The translations under genes were made by a program, and so were the position numbers. A stretch of 64,000 nt of DNA from Limnochorda pilosa (GTDB lineage: Bacteria > Bacillota > Limnochordia > Limnochordales > Limnochordaceae), in the NCBI RefSeq assembly GCF_001544015.1, contig NZ_AP014924.1, positions 3,038,001-3,102,000 of the forward strand. Direction: 5' to 3'. Of this stretch, positions 40,497 through 49,428 are shown one piece after another. Position 1 is the stretch's first letter, and the number at the start of each line of letters is the position of its first letter. The notes under the pieces were generated by a model that saw only the letters and a list, made by a program, of their open reading frames with translations, searched no databases and had not been told where the DNA came from.

Positions 40497-42473
40497 CTAG
40501 GTCGGCAGGGCGCCGGCCCCCGGCAGCGGCTGGATCCGGCGCAGCAGGCCGTAGAAGCGCCCTGCGTCCAGGTCCACGGGCAACCCCAGGCGGACGCGTT
40601 CGGCCACGTACCGGGAGTAGAGCCAGGCGGGATCGGGCCGCCCGTCCCGAACCACCCCTTCACCTTCCCCTGCCTGCCCGTCGTCCTCGGCCCGACGGCT
40701 GGTGGGACGGCCCGCCGCATCGCCGAGCACGCGGGCGAGGAACTGCAGGGCCCACGCCTCCGCAGACTTCTCGTTCTGCGGCTTCGCCGTGCCCGCACGC
40801 ACGGCGCGCCGGCGCCGCGCCGGCTTCCGCAGCGTGAGCACCAGGTCGTAGCGGACCGCTCCGGCGGAGGTGAGCTGCTTGAAGCTCCCCTGGCGCTTGT
40901 CCAGCGCCTGGACCTCGTCCAGCTCCAAGCCGGAGGCGGCGAGCGCCTCCTGCACCGCCTGCCAGACCCGGGCGCGGGCGTGGTGGAAGACCACCGTCAT
41001 GGCGCGGCCCGGCTTCAGCACCCGGTGGGCCTCGCGGAAGGCGGCCGCCAGCAAGGTCTGGTAGGTGGCAAGGTTCCGCCCCCGCACCGGATCCACCACC
41101 ATCTCCAGGGCCGGGTCGGTCCGCACCCCGAGCCACGCCTCCCAGAGCAGGTTCAGCTCGGAGTACATCAGGTTGTCCCCGAAGGGCGGGTCGGTGAAGA
41201 CATAGTCCACGGACGCATCGGGCAGGCCGGCCAGATCCGTGGCCGACTGGGTGCCGATGCGCAGCGCCTCCCGGGGGTCGCCGGGGGCGTGGGCGCGCAG
41301 GAAGGCGGCGGCGGCCACGCCCTTCCGCAGGTGCCGGGCCAGCGCCTTCCCCACGTGGATCTCGTACGAGAGGGAGGGCAAGTAGAGGGTGCCCGAGAGC
41401 GGCCCGCGCTGCCGGGGCCACCGGTTCATGCGGGACGCGTTCCGGGCCACGGCCGTCCAGTGGAAGGCCAGGGCCCGCGCCTCCTCGGGCGGGAAGGCGT
41501 CCAGCCCAGCCCACAGGTGGGCGAGGGCCCGCAGGTTGCGGGGCGTGTAGAACTGGTCCACCCGGGTCAGCCCGTGCGAGAGGCGGGGCTGGTTCGACGA
41601 GAGCCCCACCGGCAACGGATCGGCGGGGTACCCGTCGGGCGGCGCCGCCGCGGCCAGCCGGGCCAGGTGGACCCGATCGGCATCGGTCACGGGCAGGTGG
41701 CGCTGGGAGTGGTTCCCGGGCAAGCAGCGCTCCACGGGCTCCTGCACCGCCAGCCCAGCGGGCCCCCAGACCCGGATCAGCGCCGTCTTGGAGAGGGTGC
41801 GGCCGCACTTGGGGCAGGGGAAGCGGGTGAGCACGCGGCGGCCGCCCGCGCCCGGAGGGCACCCGACGGCCGCGTCCCAGAAGAGGAAGCTCCCGCCGCA
41901 CTCGGGACACTGGAAACGGTCGCTCCACACGGTGTACTCCAGCTCCACGGCGGACTCCAGGGGGCCGCCGCCCTCCCCGGGGGTCCGGTAGAGCTCGGAG
42001 AGGTACGGCTGCGCCGCCCGCAGCCATGCCTCGCCGGCCCGCCGGAGCACCGGCGGCGGCAGGGGGCTCAGGTAGCCGTGGGCGATGAAGGTGGCCGCAG
42101 GGGAAAGGTCCACCAGCACGGCGCGCCGGCCGGTGAGGCGGGCGGCGACCCCCGTCATCCCCGACCCGCAGAAGGGGTCCAGGACCACCTCGCCCGGCCG
42201 CGTGTGGCGCTCGATCATCTCCGCGATGGGCTGGTGCGGCACCTTGGTGTGGTAGGGGTGGAGCATGTAGAGGGGGTCGTTCTTCCCCCCGGAGAGGAGG
42301 CTGGCGGCGCGACCTCTCTCGACCTCCCCGGCCGGTGTCGGGTCCCCGGCGCGCCCGCCCCGGCACACCTCGCCCAGCCACGGGTTCGGGCCGGCCGTGT
42401 AGAGGGGCGGCGCGTCCAGCCTCCACGCCCGGCGGGGACCTCCACCTGACGGGCAGCGTTCCTCATCCTGCAC
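40497..42473 (-). CDS. Orphan DNA methyltransferase with zinc ribbon
   Basis: 658 residues from GTG 42473 (CAGGAG upstream); start is uncertain. The SAM motif DPFCGSGMTGVAARLTGRRAV is near residue 100 and the catalytic motif TDPPFGDNLMYSELN near 425, an I-then-IV order. Between them is a zinc ribbon, CPECGGSFLFWDAAVGCPP and CPKCGRTLS. KNDPLYMLHPYHTKVPHQPI at the entry is typical of N4/N6 methylases of this kind. No restriction gene is adjacent. The 3' ~110 residues are a charged tail. Confidence 0.85.
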   Translation of the reverse strand: MQDEERCPSGGGPRRAWRLDAPPLYTAGPNPWLGEVCRGGRAGDPTPAGEVERGRAASLLSGGKNDPLYMLHPYHTKVPHQPIAEMIERHTRPGEVVLDPFCGSGMTGVAARLTGRRAVLVDLSPAATFIAHGYLSPLPPPVLRRAGEAWLRAAQPYLSELYRTPGEGGGPLESAVELEYTVWSDRFQCPECGGSFLFWDAAVGCPPGAGGRRVLTRFPCPKCGRTLSKTALIRVWGPAGLAVQEPVERCLPGNHSQRHLPVTDADRVHLARLAAAAPPDGYPADPLPVGLSSNQPRLSHGLTRVDQFYTPRNLRALAHLWAGLDAFPPEEARALAFHWTAVARNASRMNRWPRQRGPLSGTLYLPSLSYEIHVGKALARHLRKGVAAAAFLRAHAPGDPREALRIGTQSATDLAGLPDASVDYVFTDPPFGDNLMYSELNLLWEAWLGVRTDPALEMVVDPVRGRNLATYQTLLAAAFREAHRVLKPGRAMTVVFHHARARVWQAVQEALAASGLELDEVQALDKRQGSFKQLTSAGAVRYDLVLTLRKPARRRRAVRAGTAKPQNEKSAEAWALQFLARVLGDAAGRPTSRRAEDDGQAGEGEGVVRDGRPDPAWLYSRYVAERVRLGLPVDLDAGRFYGLLRRIQPLPGAGALPT

Positions 42474-42700
42474 GGCGCGCTCCTGCCCCCCTCCAGCTCT
42501 CCCAGCACTTCCCGGCAGGCGTGCGCGGCTCCTTCCCGGTTGCCACCCTCGGGGCTGCCCGGCCGGCGGCCGGTGTCCCCCTCCCACCCATCTCCCCGCC
42601 GCGACCGTCGCGTCCTCTTCCTCCGGACGCAGGATTTGCCAGAATAGGAAGCGAAGCCTCCTGTGCTGGATGGGTGTACGGGTCGCCAGGAGGGTCCTCG

Positions 42701-44593
42701 ATGGAGGATGCGAAGCTCGAAACGCAGCACGAGCCGCCCGACTCATCCGCTCCCGCCTCTCCGTCCCCGGACGCCGGCGCATCGGATGCCGAACCCGAGC
42801 CCGAGAGCCGCGACGGCCTCATCGAGGTACGCGACGGGAAGCTTCACCTCCAGCCGCCCCGCGGTTTGGGCGCCATCCCCACCCTGGAGGCGCGTGGCGG
42901 CGTTCAGGTGCGGCTGCGGGGACAGCCGGCGGCAGGCCGCTTCCCACTGGAGAAGATCGACGACCTGGAGGTCATCCTCCCCGACGAGGCGGCCGAGAGC
43001 CACCTGGAGGTGGAGGTCACCTCCGACCGCATGGAAGCGTACCTCACCTGGGTGGTGAAGGTGGGGCGGCGCATGCGCCTGCGGGCCCACCCGCCCGCAC
43101 GCCACGTGGTCCTCGAGCCCGAGGTGGAGACAGAGGGCTCCCTTCCCCAGCTGACCCCCGAGGAGATCGTCCAGACCCTGCGCGAGCACGGCGTCCTCTA
43201 CGGCCTGCTGGACGCGACCATCGCCCGCATTCCCCAGGAGCCCAACCGCCGGATCAAGGTGGCCGAAGGGGTTCCCCCGCAGGAGCCCAAGGACGGCCGC
43301 GTCCGGATCCCCGTGCTGGAGGAGGCCCAGGCGCGAGAGAAGGCCCGCGCCGCCGAGATCGAGGAAGCCCAGCGGCTCGACGTGATCCGCGAGCTGGCCG
43401 TCCCCTCGGTGATGGTGGGCGAGGTGGCCGCCTTCTGCGAGCCGCCGGAGCCCGGTACCGCCGGCCGGGACGTGACCGGGAACGAGGTTCCCGCCCGCTC
43501 GCCCAAGCCCGTCCGCCTCACAGCGGGGCCCGGTTGCCGGGTGGAGGAAGGGAGGGTGGCCTACGCGGAGCGCACGGGCCGGCCCGAGCTGCGGGGCGAC
43601 ACCATCCAGATCGTGCCCATGCACGAGGTCCGCGGGGACCTGACGGCCAAACGGGGCCACGTGCGCTTCGACGGCGACATCCAGGTGGGCGGCAGCGTCA
43701 CCGAGTCGGTGCGCCTCGAGAGCGGCGGCCAGATCCGGGTGGTCGGGTCCGTGAGCGGCGCGTACGTGGCAGGGCTGACGGGCATCGTCATCCAGCGGGC
43801 CGCCATCAGCTCCCAGCTCGTGGCCGGCGGCTCCTTCGCCTTCGCGGCCGAGCTCCTCGGGCCACTGGAGGACGGCATCCGGGGCCTCTCGGACCTGGAA
43901 GGGATGGCCGACCAGGTGCTCCGCCGCCTCAGCCAGCAGGGCGCCGGACCCGCCTCCGGAGGCTCCGACGCCACCGAGCGGGGCCTGCTGGAGCGGCTCC
44001 TCCAGCTGAAGTTCAAGCAGCTCCCGGACCGCCTTACCCAGTTGGGCAAGAAGCTCATGGAGCACCCGGCGCTCCTGGGCGAGCAAGATCAAGTGCTGGC
44101 TCAACGGCTCGTGCGGGGGCTGGTGCCCGGGATTCGCGACGGCAGCCTGCTCCCCCTGCGCGAGCCCGTCCAGCAGCTCGAGACGCTGCGCCTGCACCTG
44201 CAGCACCATCCGGCCCGGTCCGCCTCCATCACCGTCGACTCGCTCCAGAACAGCCGCTGCATCGCGAGCGGAACCCTGGAGGTGACCGGCAAGGCGATCT
44301 ACAACTCCCAGGTGTACGCCCGCATGGGCGTCAAGGGGCCGGCCGCCCAGCTCATCGGCGGGTCGCTCCGGATCCAGTCGGGACATGCGGACCTGGGCTC
44401 CGTGGGCGCCGAGGCCGGCACCGTCACCTACCTGGAGTTCGTGGAAGGCGGCGTCCTCCACACCCAGCGGATCCTGCCCAACGTGCAGGTCCGCATCGGG
44501 CAAGCCGCACGCCGGATCGAGCAGGAGATCGCGCAGCCCGTGCGGGTGAAGCTGAACACCGAGGGTGAGGTCGTGGTGGAACCGGACCGGTAG
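42701..44593 (+). CDS. FapA (DUF342) family protein
   Basis: 630 residues from ATG 42701 (AGGAGGG upstream). After an acidic Ser/Pro-rich N-terminus, the DUF342 core is clear: ILREHGVLYGLLD-like LREHGVLYGLLDATIARIP, PPEPGTAGRDVTGNEVPAR, AGPGCRVEEGRVAYAE, HVRFDGDIQVGGSVTESVRL and a beta-helix stretch to VTYLEFVEGG. A helical insert sits at ~400-500. Members are linked to chemotaxis, flagella or cell-surface regulation; the role here is not shown. Divergent from the methyltransferase. Confidence 0.88.
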   Translation: MEDAKLETQHEPPDSSAPASPSPDAGASDAEPEPESRDGLIEVRDGKLHLQPPRGLGAIPTLEARGGVQVRLRGQPAAGRFPLEKIDDLEVILPDEAAESHLEVEVTSDRMEAYLTWVVKVGRRMRLRAHPPARHVVLEPEVETEGSLPQLTPEEIVQTLREHGVLYGLLDATIARIPQEPNRRIKVAEGVPPQEPKDGRVRIPVLEEAQAREKARAAEIEEAQRLDVIRELAVPSVMVGEVAAFCEPPEPGTAGRDVTGNEVPARSPKPVRLTAGPGCRVEEGRVAYAERTGRPELRGDTIQIVPMHEVRGDLTAKRGHVRFDGDIQVGGSVTESVRLESGGQIRVVGSVSGAYVAGLTGIVIQRAAISSQLVAGGSFAFAAELLGPLEDGIRGLSDLEGMADQVLRRLSQQGAGPASGGSDATERGLLERLLQLKFKQLPDRLTQLGKKLMEHPALLGEQDQVLAQRLVRGLVPGIRDGSLLPLREPVQQLETLRLHLQHHPARSASITVDSLQNSRCIASGTLEVTGKAIYNSQVYARMGVKGPAAQLIGGSLRIQSGHADLGSVGAEAGTVTYLEFVEGGVLHTQRILPNVQVRIGQAARRIEQEIAQPVRVKLNTEGEVVVEPDR

Positions 44594-44673
44594 CACTCGG
44601 CCCGGCGGCACCCCCTGGCAGGTGACGTTCGAGGGGACGGCGGCTCACTCGTGCCTGCGGGGTGATTCCAGAA

Positions 44674-46005
44674 ATGGCAGAAGGTATCTGGGAACGCTAC
44701 ACCGGGGCGGAGGCGGCGGAAGCCCCGTTCACCGAACGCATGCTTGCCCTGTTCCGGCAGACCCTCGATGTCCCCACCGTGGCCGTGGAGAGCGTCTCTG
44801 ACGCTGGTTCCGAGAGCGAGCGTCGCCTCCTCACCGCTCCCGCGGACGAACCCGACGACGGCTGGAAGACCGTTCAGACCAGGGCGTTGCTGCCCACCCT
44901 GCAAAGGGAGCTTCGGGACATGCTCCTCTTCCTGCAGCTTCCCGCGGCCTGGGCGGCCGTGAGCCGGGCGGAGCCCCCGTTCGTCACCGTCGAACCCCCC
45001 TGCCCCCAGCCCCACGGGCCCCCACTCCCCCATCCCCACGCGGTGGAGAGGCTGCTTGGGCCTCTCTTCCGCTGGCCCGGCACGGACGAGGTCACCGAGC
45101 TGGCCCTACCCGCCCCAGGAAGGACCGGCTCTCCGGCCACCCTGTTCTGGTGGGTGGGCGGATTCGCGGCCGGCGACCCCGACCCCCACTCCCCCGGACT
45201 CCTGTACCTCCACCTGGTGGCCTCCGTTGCGGGCCCGCCGCCCGAGGACCTGCGGCAGATCTTCGCCCGGTGTCTCCAGCGTCTGGGTGAGATCATCCTG
45301 GGTTGGACCCGCGTGCGGCAGCTCCAGCACCAGGCCCACCTGGGCCAGCTCCTGAGCGTGGTGGCCCACGAGGTGCGGAACCCGCTGGCCACGGTGCGGG
45401 CCTCCCTTCAGCTCGGGCGGGCCGAGGCGTCCCCGTCCCTCCGCCCCCTCGTGGACCAGGCGATCCGGGAGGTGGACCAGACCGTCCAGTTCATGGAGCT
45501 TCTGCTCCGGGCGGCGCGGCCCCAGGCGGCCGCGCCCGAATCCCTGGACCTGGACCGCCTGGTGGAGGAGACGCTGCAGGTCTACGCCGGTGCCTGTCGC
45601 GCCCAGCAGGTAGAGACCCGCCTCCTCTGCCCCACCGACCTCCCCAGGGTGGTGGCCAGCGCCGTCCTCCTTCGCCAGGCCCTGGGAAACCTGCTGCGCA
45701 ACGCCATCGAGGCCATGCCCCGGGGCGGCAAGCTCACGGTGAGCCTCCGCCGCCGGGGCTCCGAGCAGGTGGAGATCGCGGTGACGGACTCGGGTCCGGG
45801 CCTGAGCGAGGAGGCGCAGAGACGGCTGTTTGAGCCATTCTACACGTCCAAGCCCGGAGGATCCGGCCTCGGCCTCGCGGTGGTCAAGCACATCGCGCTC
45901 GCCCACGGTGGGGACGTGTCGGTCCAGAGCCGTCCCGGCGAGGGGGCCACCTTCACCCTGACCCTCCCCCTCGCCCAGGGCGGCCGGAGCCTGCGGATGG
46001 GGTGA
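44674..46005 (+). CDS. Soluble sensor histidine kinase (NtrB-like)
   Basis: 443 residues from ATG 44674 (GTG 44662 in frame). No transmembrane helix; residues 1-220 are a Pro-rich sensor region of unknown ligand. H-box [21 protein letters not shown]-box [17 protein letters not shown]1 [12 protein letters not shown]-box LFEPFYTSK and G2 [12 protein letters not shown] are all intact. Such NtrB-type kinases phosphorylate a response regulator; none is encoded next to it. Confidence 0.9.
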   Translation: MAEGIWERYTGAEAAEAPFTERMLALFRQTLDVPTVAVESVSDAGSESERRLLTAPADEPDDGWKTVQTRALLPTLQRELRDMLLFLQLPAAWAAVSRAEPPFVTVEPPCPQPHGPPLPHPHAVERLLGPLFRWPGTDEVTELALPAPGRTGSPATLFWWVGGFAAGDPDPHSPGLLYLHLVASVAGPPPEDLRQIFARCLQRLGEIILGWTRVRQLQHQAHLGQLLSVVAHEVRNPLATVRASLQLGRAEASPSLRPLVDQAIREVDQTVQFMELLLRAARPQAAAPESLDLDRLVEETLQVYAGACRAQQVETRLLCPTDLPRVVASAVLLRQALGNLLRNAIEAMPRGGKLTVSLRRRGSEQVEIAVTDSGPGLSEEAQRRLFEPFYTSKPGGSGLGLAVVKHIALAHGGDVSVQSRPGEGATFTLTLPLAQGGRSLRMG

Positions 46006-46031
46006 GCACGCGGCGCTTCTCTTCCCGGGCG

Positions 46032-47213
46032 TTACCCTTCCAGCGCCGCCATGGCCTCCCGCGCGGCCGCCAGGGCCTCGCGCACGCCCACGGGGTGGCC
46101 GAACCGGCCCAGGCACTCGCCCAGCGCCGCCAGGAACCGATAGACGTTCTGCGGCCTGGCCGACTCACCCATGGTCCCGATGCGCCAGGCCCGCCCCTTC
46201 CACGGCCCCAGGGCGCCGCCGATCTCGATGCCGTGGACGGCCAGGAGGCGCCGGCGCACCGCGGCGTCGTCGATGCCCTCCGGGATCCAGACGGTGGTGA
46301 GGCTGGGCGTCCGCTGATCCTCGGGCACCACCAGCCGTAATTCCATGGCCTCCAGGCCCGCCCAGAGCCCCCGGGCCACCTGGCGGTGCCGCTCGAACCG
46401 GGCCTCGAGCCCCTCCTCCACCACCAGGCGCAGCGCCTGGTTCAGGGCGTAGATCATGTTGATCGGCGCGGTGTGGTGGTAGAAGCGCTCCTCGCCCCAG
46501 TAGCGGGCCACCAGCTTCAGGTCCAGGTACCAGGAGGGCGGGTCGCCCGCCCGGTCCTCCACGGCCTGCCGGGCCCGGTCGTTGCACGTGAGGGGCGCCA
46601 GGCCGGGTGGGCAGCTCAGGCACTTCTGGGTGCCGGCGTAGGCGATGTCCACGCCTCGGGCGTCGACGGCCACGGGCACGCCGCCCAGGGAGGTGACGGC
46701 GTCCGCCAGCAGCATCGCCCCGGCCCGGTGGGCAGCGTCGGCCGCCTCCTCCAGGGGTTGGAGCACGCCGGTGGAGGTCTCCGCGTGCACCAGCGCCACC
46801 AGGCGGGTGGGCCCGCCGGCCAGGGCCTTCCGGAGATCGGCCGTCTCCACGGGCCGGCCCCACTCGGTCTCCACGCCGACCACCTCGGCCCCCTGGCGGC
46901 GGGCCATCTCCGCCAGCCGCTGGCCGAAGTAGCCGTTCAGGCCCACCACCACCCGGTCGCCCGGACGGACGAAGTTGACGACCGCGGCCTCCATGCCGGC
47001 GCTACCGGTCCCCGAGAGGGGCAGGGTGAGCTGGTTTTGGGTTTGGAAGACCTGGCGAAGCAGGTCGAGGGTCTGGTCCATGATCCGCAGGAAGCGCGGG
47101 TCCAGGTGGCCGATCTCGGGGGCAGCCATCGCCCGAAGGGTGGACGGGTGGACCGACGACGGTCCGGGGCCCATGAGGAGTGTTTCGGGCAGCGCCTCCA
47201 GAAGGTTCTCCAA
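46032..47213 (-). CDS. Alanine-glyoxylate/serine-pyruvate aminotransferase family
   Basis: 393 residues from TTG 47213 (GGGGAGGG upstream). Class V aminotransferase features: LMGPGPSSVHPSTLRAM at the start, SGTGSAGMEAAVVNFVRPGD, LLADAVTSLGGVPVAVD, and the PLP lysine in YAGTQKCLSCPPGLAPLT. GTMGESARPQNVYRFL closes the active site. It moves amino groups between alanine or serine and glyoxylate or pyruvate. Stands alone. Confidence 0.9.
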   Translation of the reverse strand: MENLLEALPETLLMGPGPSSVHPSTLRAMAAPEIGHLDPRFLRIMDQTLDLLRQVFQTQNQLTLPLSGTGSAGMEAAVVNFVRPGDRVVVGLNGYFGQRLAEMARRQGAEVVGVETEWGRPVETADLRKALAGGPTRLVALVHAETSTGVLQPLEEAADAAHRAGAMLLADAVTSLGGVPVAVDARGVDIAYAGTQKCLSCPPGLAPLTCNDRARQAVEDRAGDPPSWYLDLKLVARYWGEERFYHHTAPINMIYALNQALRLVVEEGLEARFERHRQVARGLWAGLEAMELRLVVPEDQRTPSLTTVWIPEGIDDAAVRRRLLAVHGIEIGGALGPWKGRAWRIGTMGESARPQNVYRFLAALGECLGRFGHPVGVREALAAAREAMAALEG

Positions 47214-47386
47214 GGGTCATCCCTCCCCATGTATCTTCCTCTCGCGGGAGCAAGACCCTGCGTGGCACCGGGAGCCTCCAGCCCTCGGCGGCACCCCTCG
47301 GGGAGGCGCCGTTTGACCCCGGCCGCCGGACGGAGTATCCTGGCCGCGGGCGGCGGGCGCAGCGCGCCGCCGGGAGGGCTGACCCG

Positions 47387-48304
47387 GTGATCCTGGTCAC
47401 GGGTAGTTCGGGGCTGGTCGGGCGGGCACTGGTTCGCCAGCTCATGGCCCAGGGCCTGGCGGTGCGCTCCCTGGTCCACGAGGCGCCGCTGCCCCGCCTC
47501 TCGCGCCTGCCGGGGCCGGGGCCGGAGCTGGCCCACGGGGACGTGCGGGATCCCCTAAGCCTGCGGGCGGCCTGCCGGGGTGCGCAGGCCGTCATCCACC
47601 TGGTGGCGGTGATCCGGGAGAGGAGCGGGGCAGATTACCGCACCATCAACGTGGAGGGGACGCGCAACCTCCTGGAGGCCGCGGAGGCCGAGGGCGTCAA
47701 GCATTTCGCGCTGGTGAGCGCCCTGGGCGCCACCCCCAACCCTCGCTTCGCGTACGCATCCTCCAAGTGGCAGGCGGAGGAGCTCGTGCGCACCTCCCGC
47801 CTCCAGTGGACCATCTTCCGCCCGTCGGTCCTCTTCGGCGACGGCTTCGGCTTCTTCGACCGCATGCTCCAGTCCCTGCGTATGGCGCCCCCAGGCATCG
47901 CCCTCGTTCCCGGAAAGGGCGAGACGCGCTTCCAGCCCCTGGCCGCCGCCGACCTGGCCCGGTGCATCCGCCTGAGCCTGGCGGATCCGGCCACCGCCGG
48001 GGAGACGCTGGAGCTGGGCGGGCCCCAACACCTCACCTACGCCGAGATGCTCCGCCTGCTCCTGAAGGTGACCGGGCAGAAGCGGCTCCTGATCCCCATC
48101 CCCCTGCCCCTGGTCCGGCTGGTGGCCGCCCTGAGCGGCCGCTTCACCCGCAACCCGGTGGTGACCCGCGAGGAGCTCGAGATGCTGGTCCTGCCCAACG
48201 TGACCGACGTCGACGTGATCCCCCGCCGCTTCGGCTTCACGCCCCAGACCCTGGAGGCGGGGCTGAGAGCGCTCTACGGGAAGGAAAGGGGTCGGGAGGC
48301 ATGA
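47387..48304 (+). CDS. NDUFA9/NmrA-like NAD(P)-binding epimerase-type protein
   Basis: 305 residues from GTG 47387 (GGGAGGG upstream). Rossmann motif VTGSSGLVGRALVRQLM at residue 4, then INVEGTRNLLEAAEAEGVKH, ASSKWQAEELVRTS and FRPSVLFGDG, which fit the complex-I NDUFA9-like atypical short-chain dehydrogenases. The Tyr-x3-Lys motif is replaced by YASSKWQ. Family roles include quinone biosynthesis and electron-transfer assembly; substrate unknown. Confidence 0.85.
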   Translation: MILVTGSSGLVGRALVRQLMAQGLAVRSLVHEAPLPRLSRLPGPGPELAHGDVRDPLSLRAACRGAQAVIHLVAVIRERSGADYRTINVEGTRNLLEAAEAEGVKHFALVSALGATPNPRFAYASSKWQAEELVRTSRLQWTIFRPSVLFGDGFGFFDRMLQSLRMAPPGIALVPGKGETRFQPLAAADLARCIRLSLADPATAGETLELGGPQHLTYAEMLRLLLKVTGQKRLLIPIPLPLVRLVAALSGRFTRNPVVTREELEMLVLPNVTDVDVIPRRFGFTPQTLEAGLRALYGKERGREA

Positions 48305-48372
48305 TCCGCCCGGCCCTTTCCCTCGCGAGGCCGTTTCCGTGCAGCGGCTGGCGTCGGGGATTCCTTTCGCCC

Positions 48373-48850
48373 TCATGTTCTTGGCTCTTCGGGCTCGCCC
48401 ATTCCCTCCGGCCGCTCCTCGCGTTGCTGGTCGAGAAAGGGCCTCCACGTGCCGGGCGAAGGTGACGAAATCGTCGAGGTGTTCCCGCAGGATCCGGTGG
48501 ACCTCCCGCAGGTCGACTTCCAAGTACTGGCGGACCACAATGTTACGAAAACCTGCCATGCGGGCGAAGTCACGCGCGAAGCCTCTCGGAAGCACGCCGA
48601 GATCTCCCAGCGCGAGCACGTAGTCCCGGTATTCGTCGCCTACTGTCCCTCCGTGGGCTGCCACGAGGTGGGCGGCCACGTCCAGCACCTTCTGCGCGCA
48701 GAGTTGCAGCCCATGCTCGACCGCCCAGTGCTTCTCCGTCGACGCGGCCAACGCTTCAAGCGAGAGTCCCTGGAGGCCCCGAAGCACCTGCACCGAGTCG
48801 AGCAGGTGTGTCAGGTGTTCCCGAACGACGCTGTCGTCGTGCGTGGCGTT
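48373..48850 (-). pseudogene. hepT: Decayed HepT (DUF86) HEPN toxin
   Basis: The HepT sequence is readable (VVREHLTHLLDSVQVLRGLQ; VLDVAAHLVAAHGG; EHLDDFVTFARHVEA) but has three lesions. No start codon lies in frame before GTG 48793, although similarity extends ~19 codons further. The catalytic RX4H motif reads RNIVVRQY, with Arg (CGC) where His is expected. After HVEA, one extra C in a CCC run (~48442) shifts the frame; the natural end FLDQQREERPEG...PRT lies in the other frame, stopping at 48373-48375. Confidence 0.75.
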
Positions 48851-49296
48851 GGTGAAGGATGACCCCTCCCTGCCCGCAGGCCCGCCGCAAGCCGTTGATG
48901 GAGCCGCCGGTGCTTGAGCTCGCGGAGCGGACGGGTGTCCACGTAGCTCTGGACCGCGCGAATGGTGAACTCCGCCAGGACCCTGGTGTTCCGGGCGAAG
49001 AGAACGTATCCGTCCCGTACGACTCGGTGCGTCATCAGGGGCGACGCTCGGTTCAGGAGAACAAGGTCCACGTCCTCCCGCTTACAGAGGTGCATCAGAT
49101 CCCAGACCATCTGCGATCGATCGAAGCCGTCGACGGCGTCGCGCTCGATCAGGATCGCGAAATCCAGGTCGCTGCCCGCTCGAGCCTGACCCCGGGCCGT
49201 GGATCCGAAGAGAAAAGCCAAAGAGACCTCAGGCCGGTCCCTGAAGTACCGCTCGAGCGCGTCGAGGATCGCATCCGATAGAGGGTGCTCCGCCAT
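48811..49296 (-). CDS. mntA: MntA-like nucleotidyltransferase antitoxin
   Basis: 161 residues from ATG 49296. The minimal nucleotidyltransferase motif is complete: FLFGSTARGQARAGSDLDFA (GSX10DXD) and a later Asp in EDVDLVLLN. MntA AMPylates and silences the HepT RNase in known pairs. The reading frame runs on into the HepT region for ~20 residues (GLRAGRGHPSPTPRTT), longer than typical. It appears functional while its toxin is broken. Confidence 0.85.
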   Translation of the reverse strand: MAEHPLSDAILDALERYFRDRPEVSLAFLFGSTARGQARAGSDLDFAILIERDAVDGFDRSQMVWDLMHLCKREDVDLVLLNRASPLMTHRVVRDGYVLFARNTRVLAEFTIRAVQSYVDTRPLRELKHRRLHQRLAAGLRAGRGHPSPTPRTTTASFGNT

Positions 49297-49428
49297 GGTC
49301 ACGTCGCTCACCGCCTCAGGCGTCCGCACGTCGCCACGTCCGCCTCGTATCCCTGAGGCCATTCTAGCACAGACGACGCCCGAAGAGACCCGATCCGACC
49401 ACCGGCGGACGCCGCCCAACGGGATCCG

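Noticed and set aside
47555-48372. Continuation of the HepT frame for ~270 further codons
   Set aside because: It is antisense to the NDUFA9-like gene and results from the frameshift at ~48442; the natural HepT end is in the adjacent frame.
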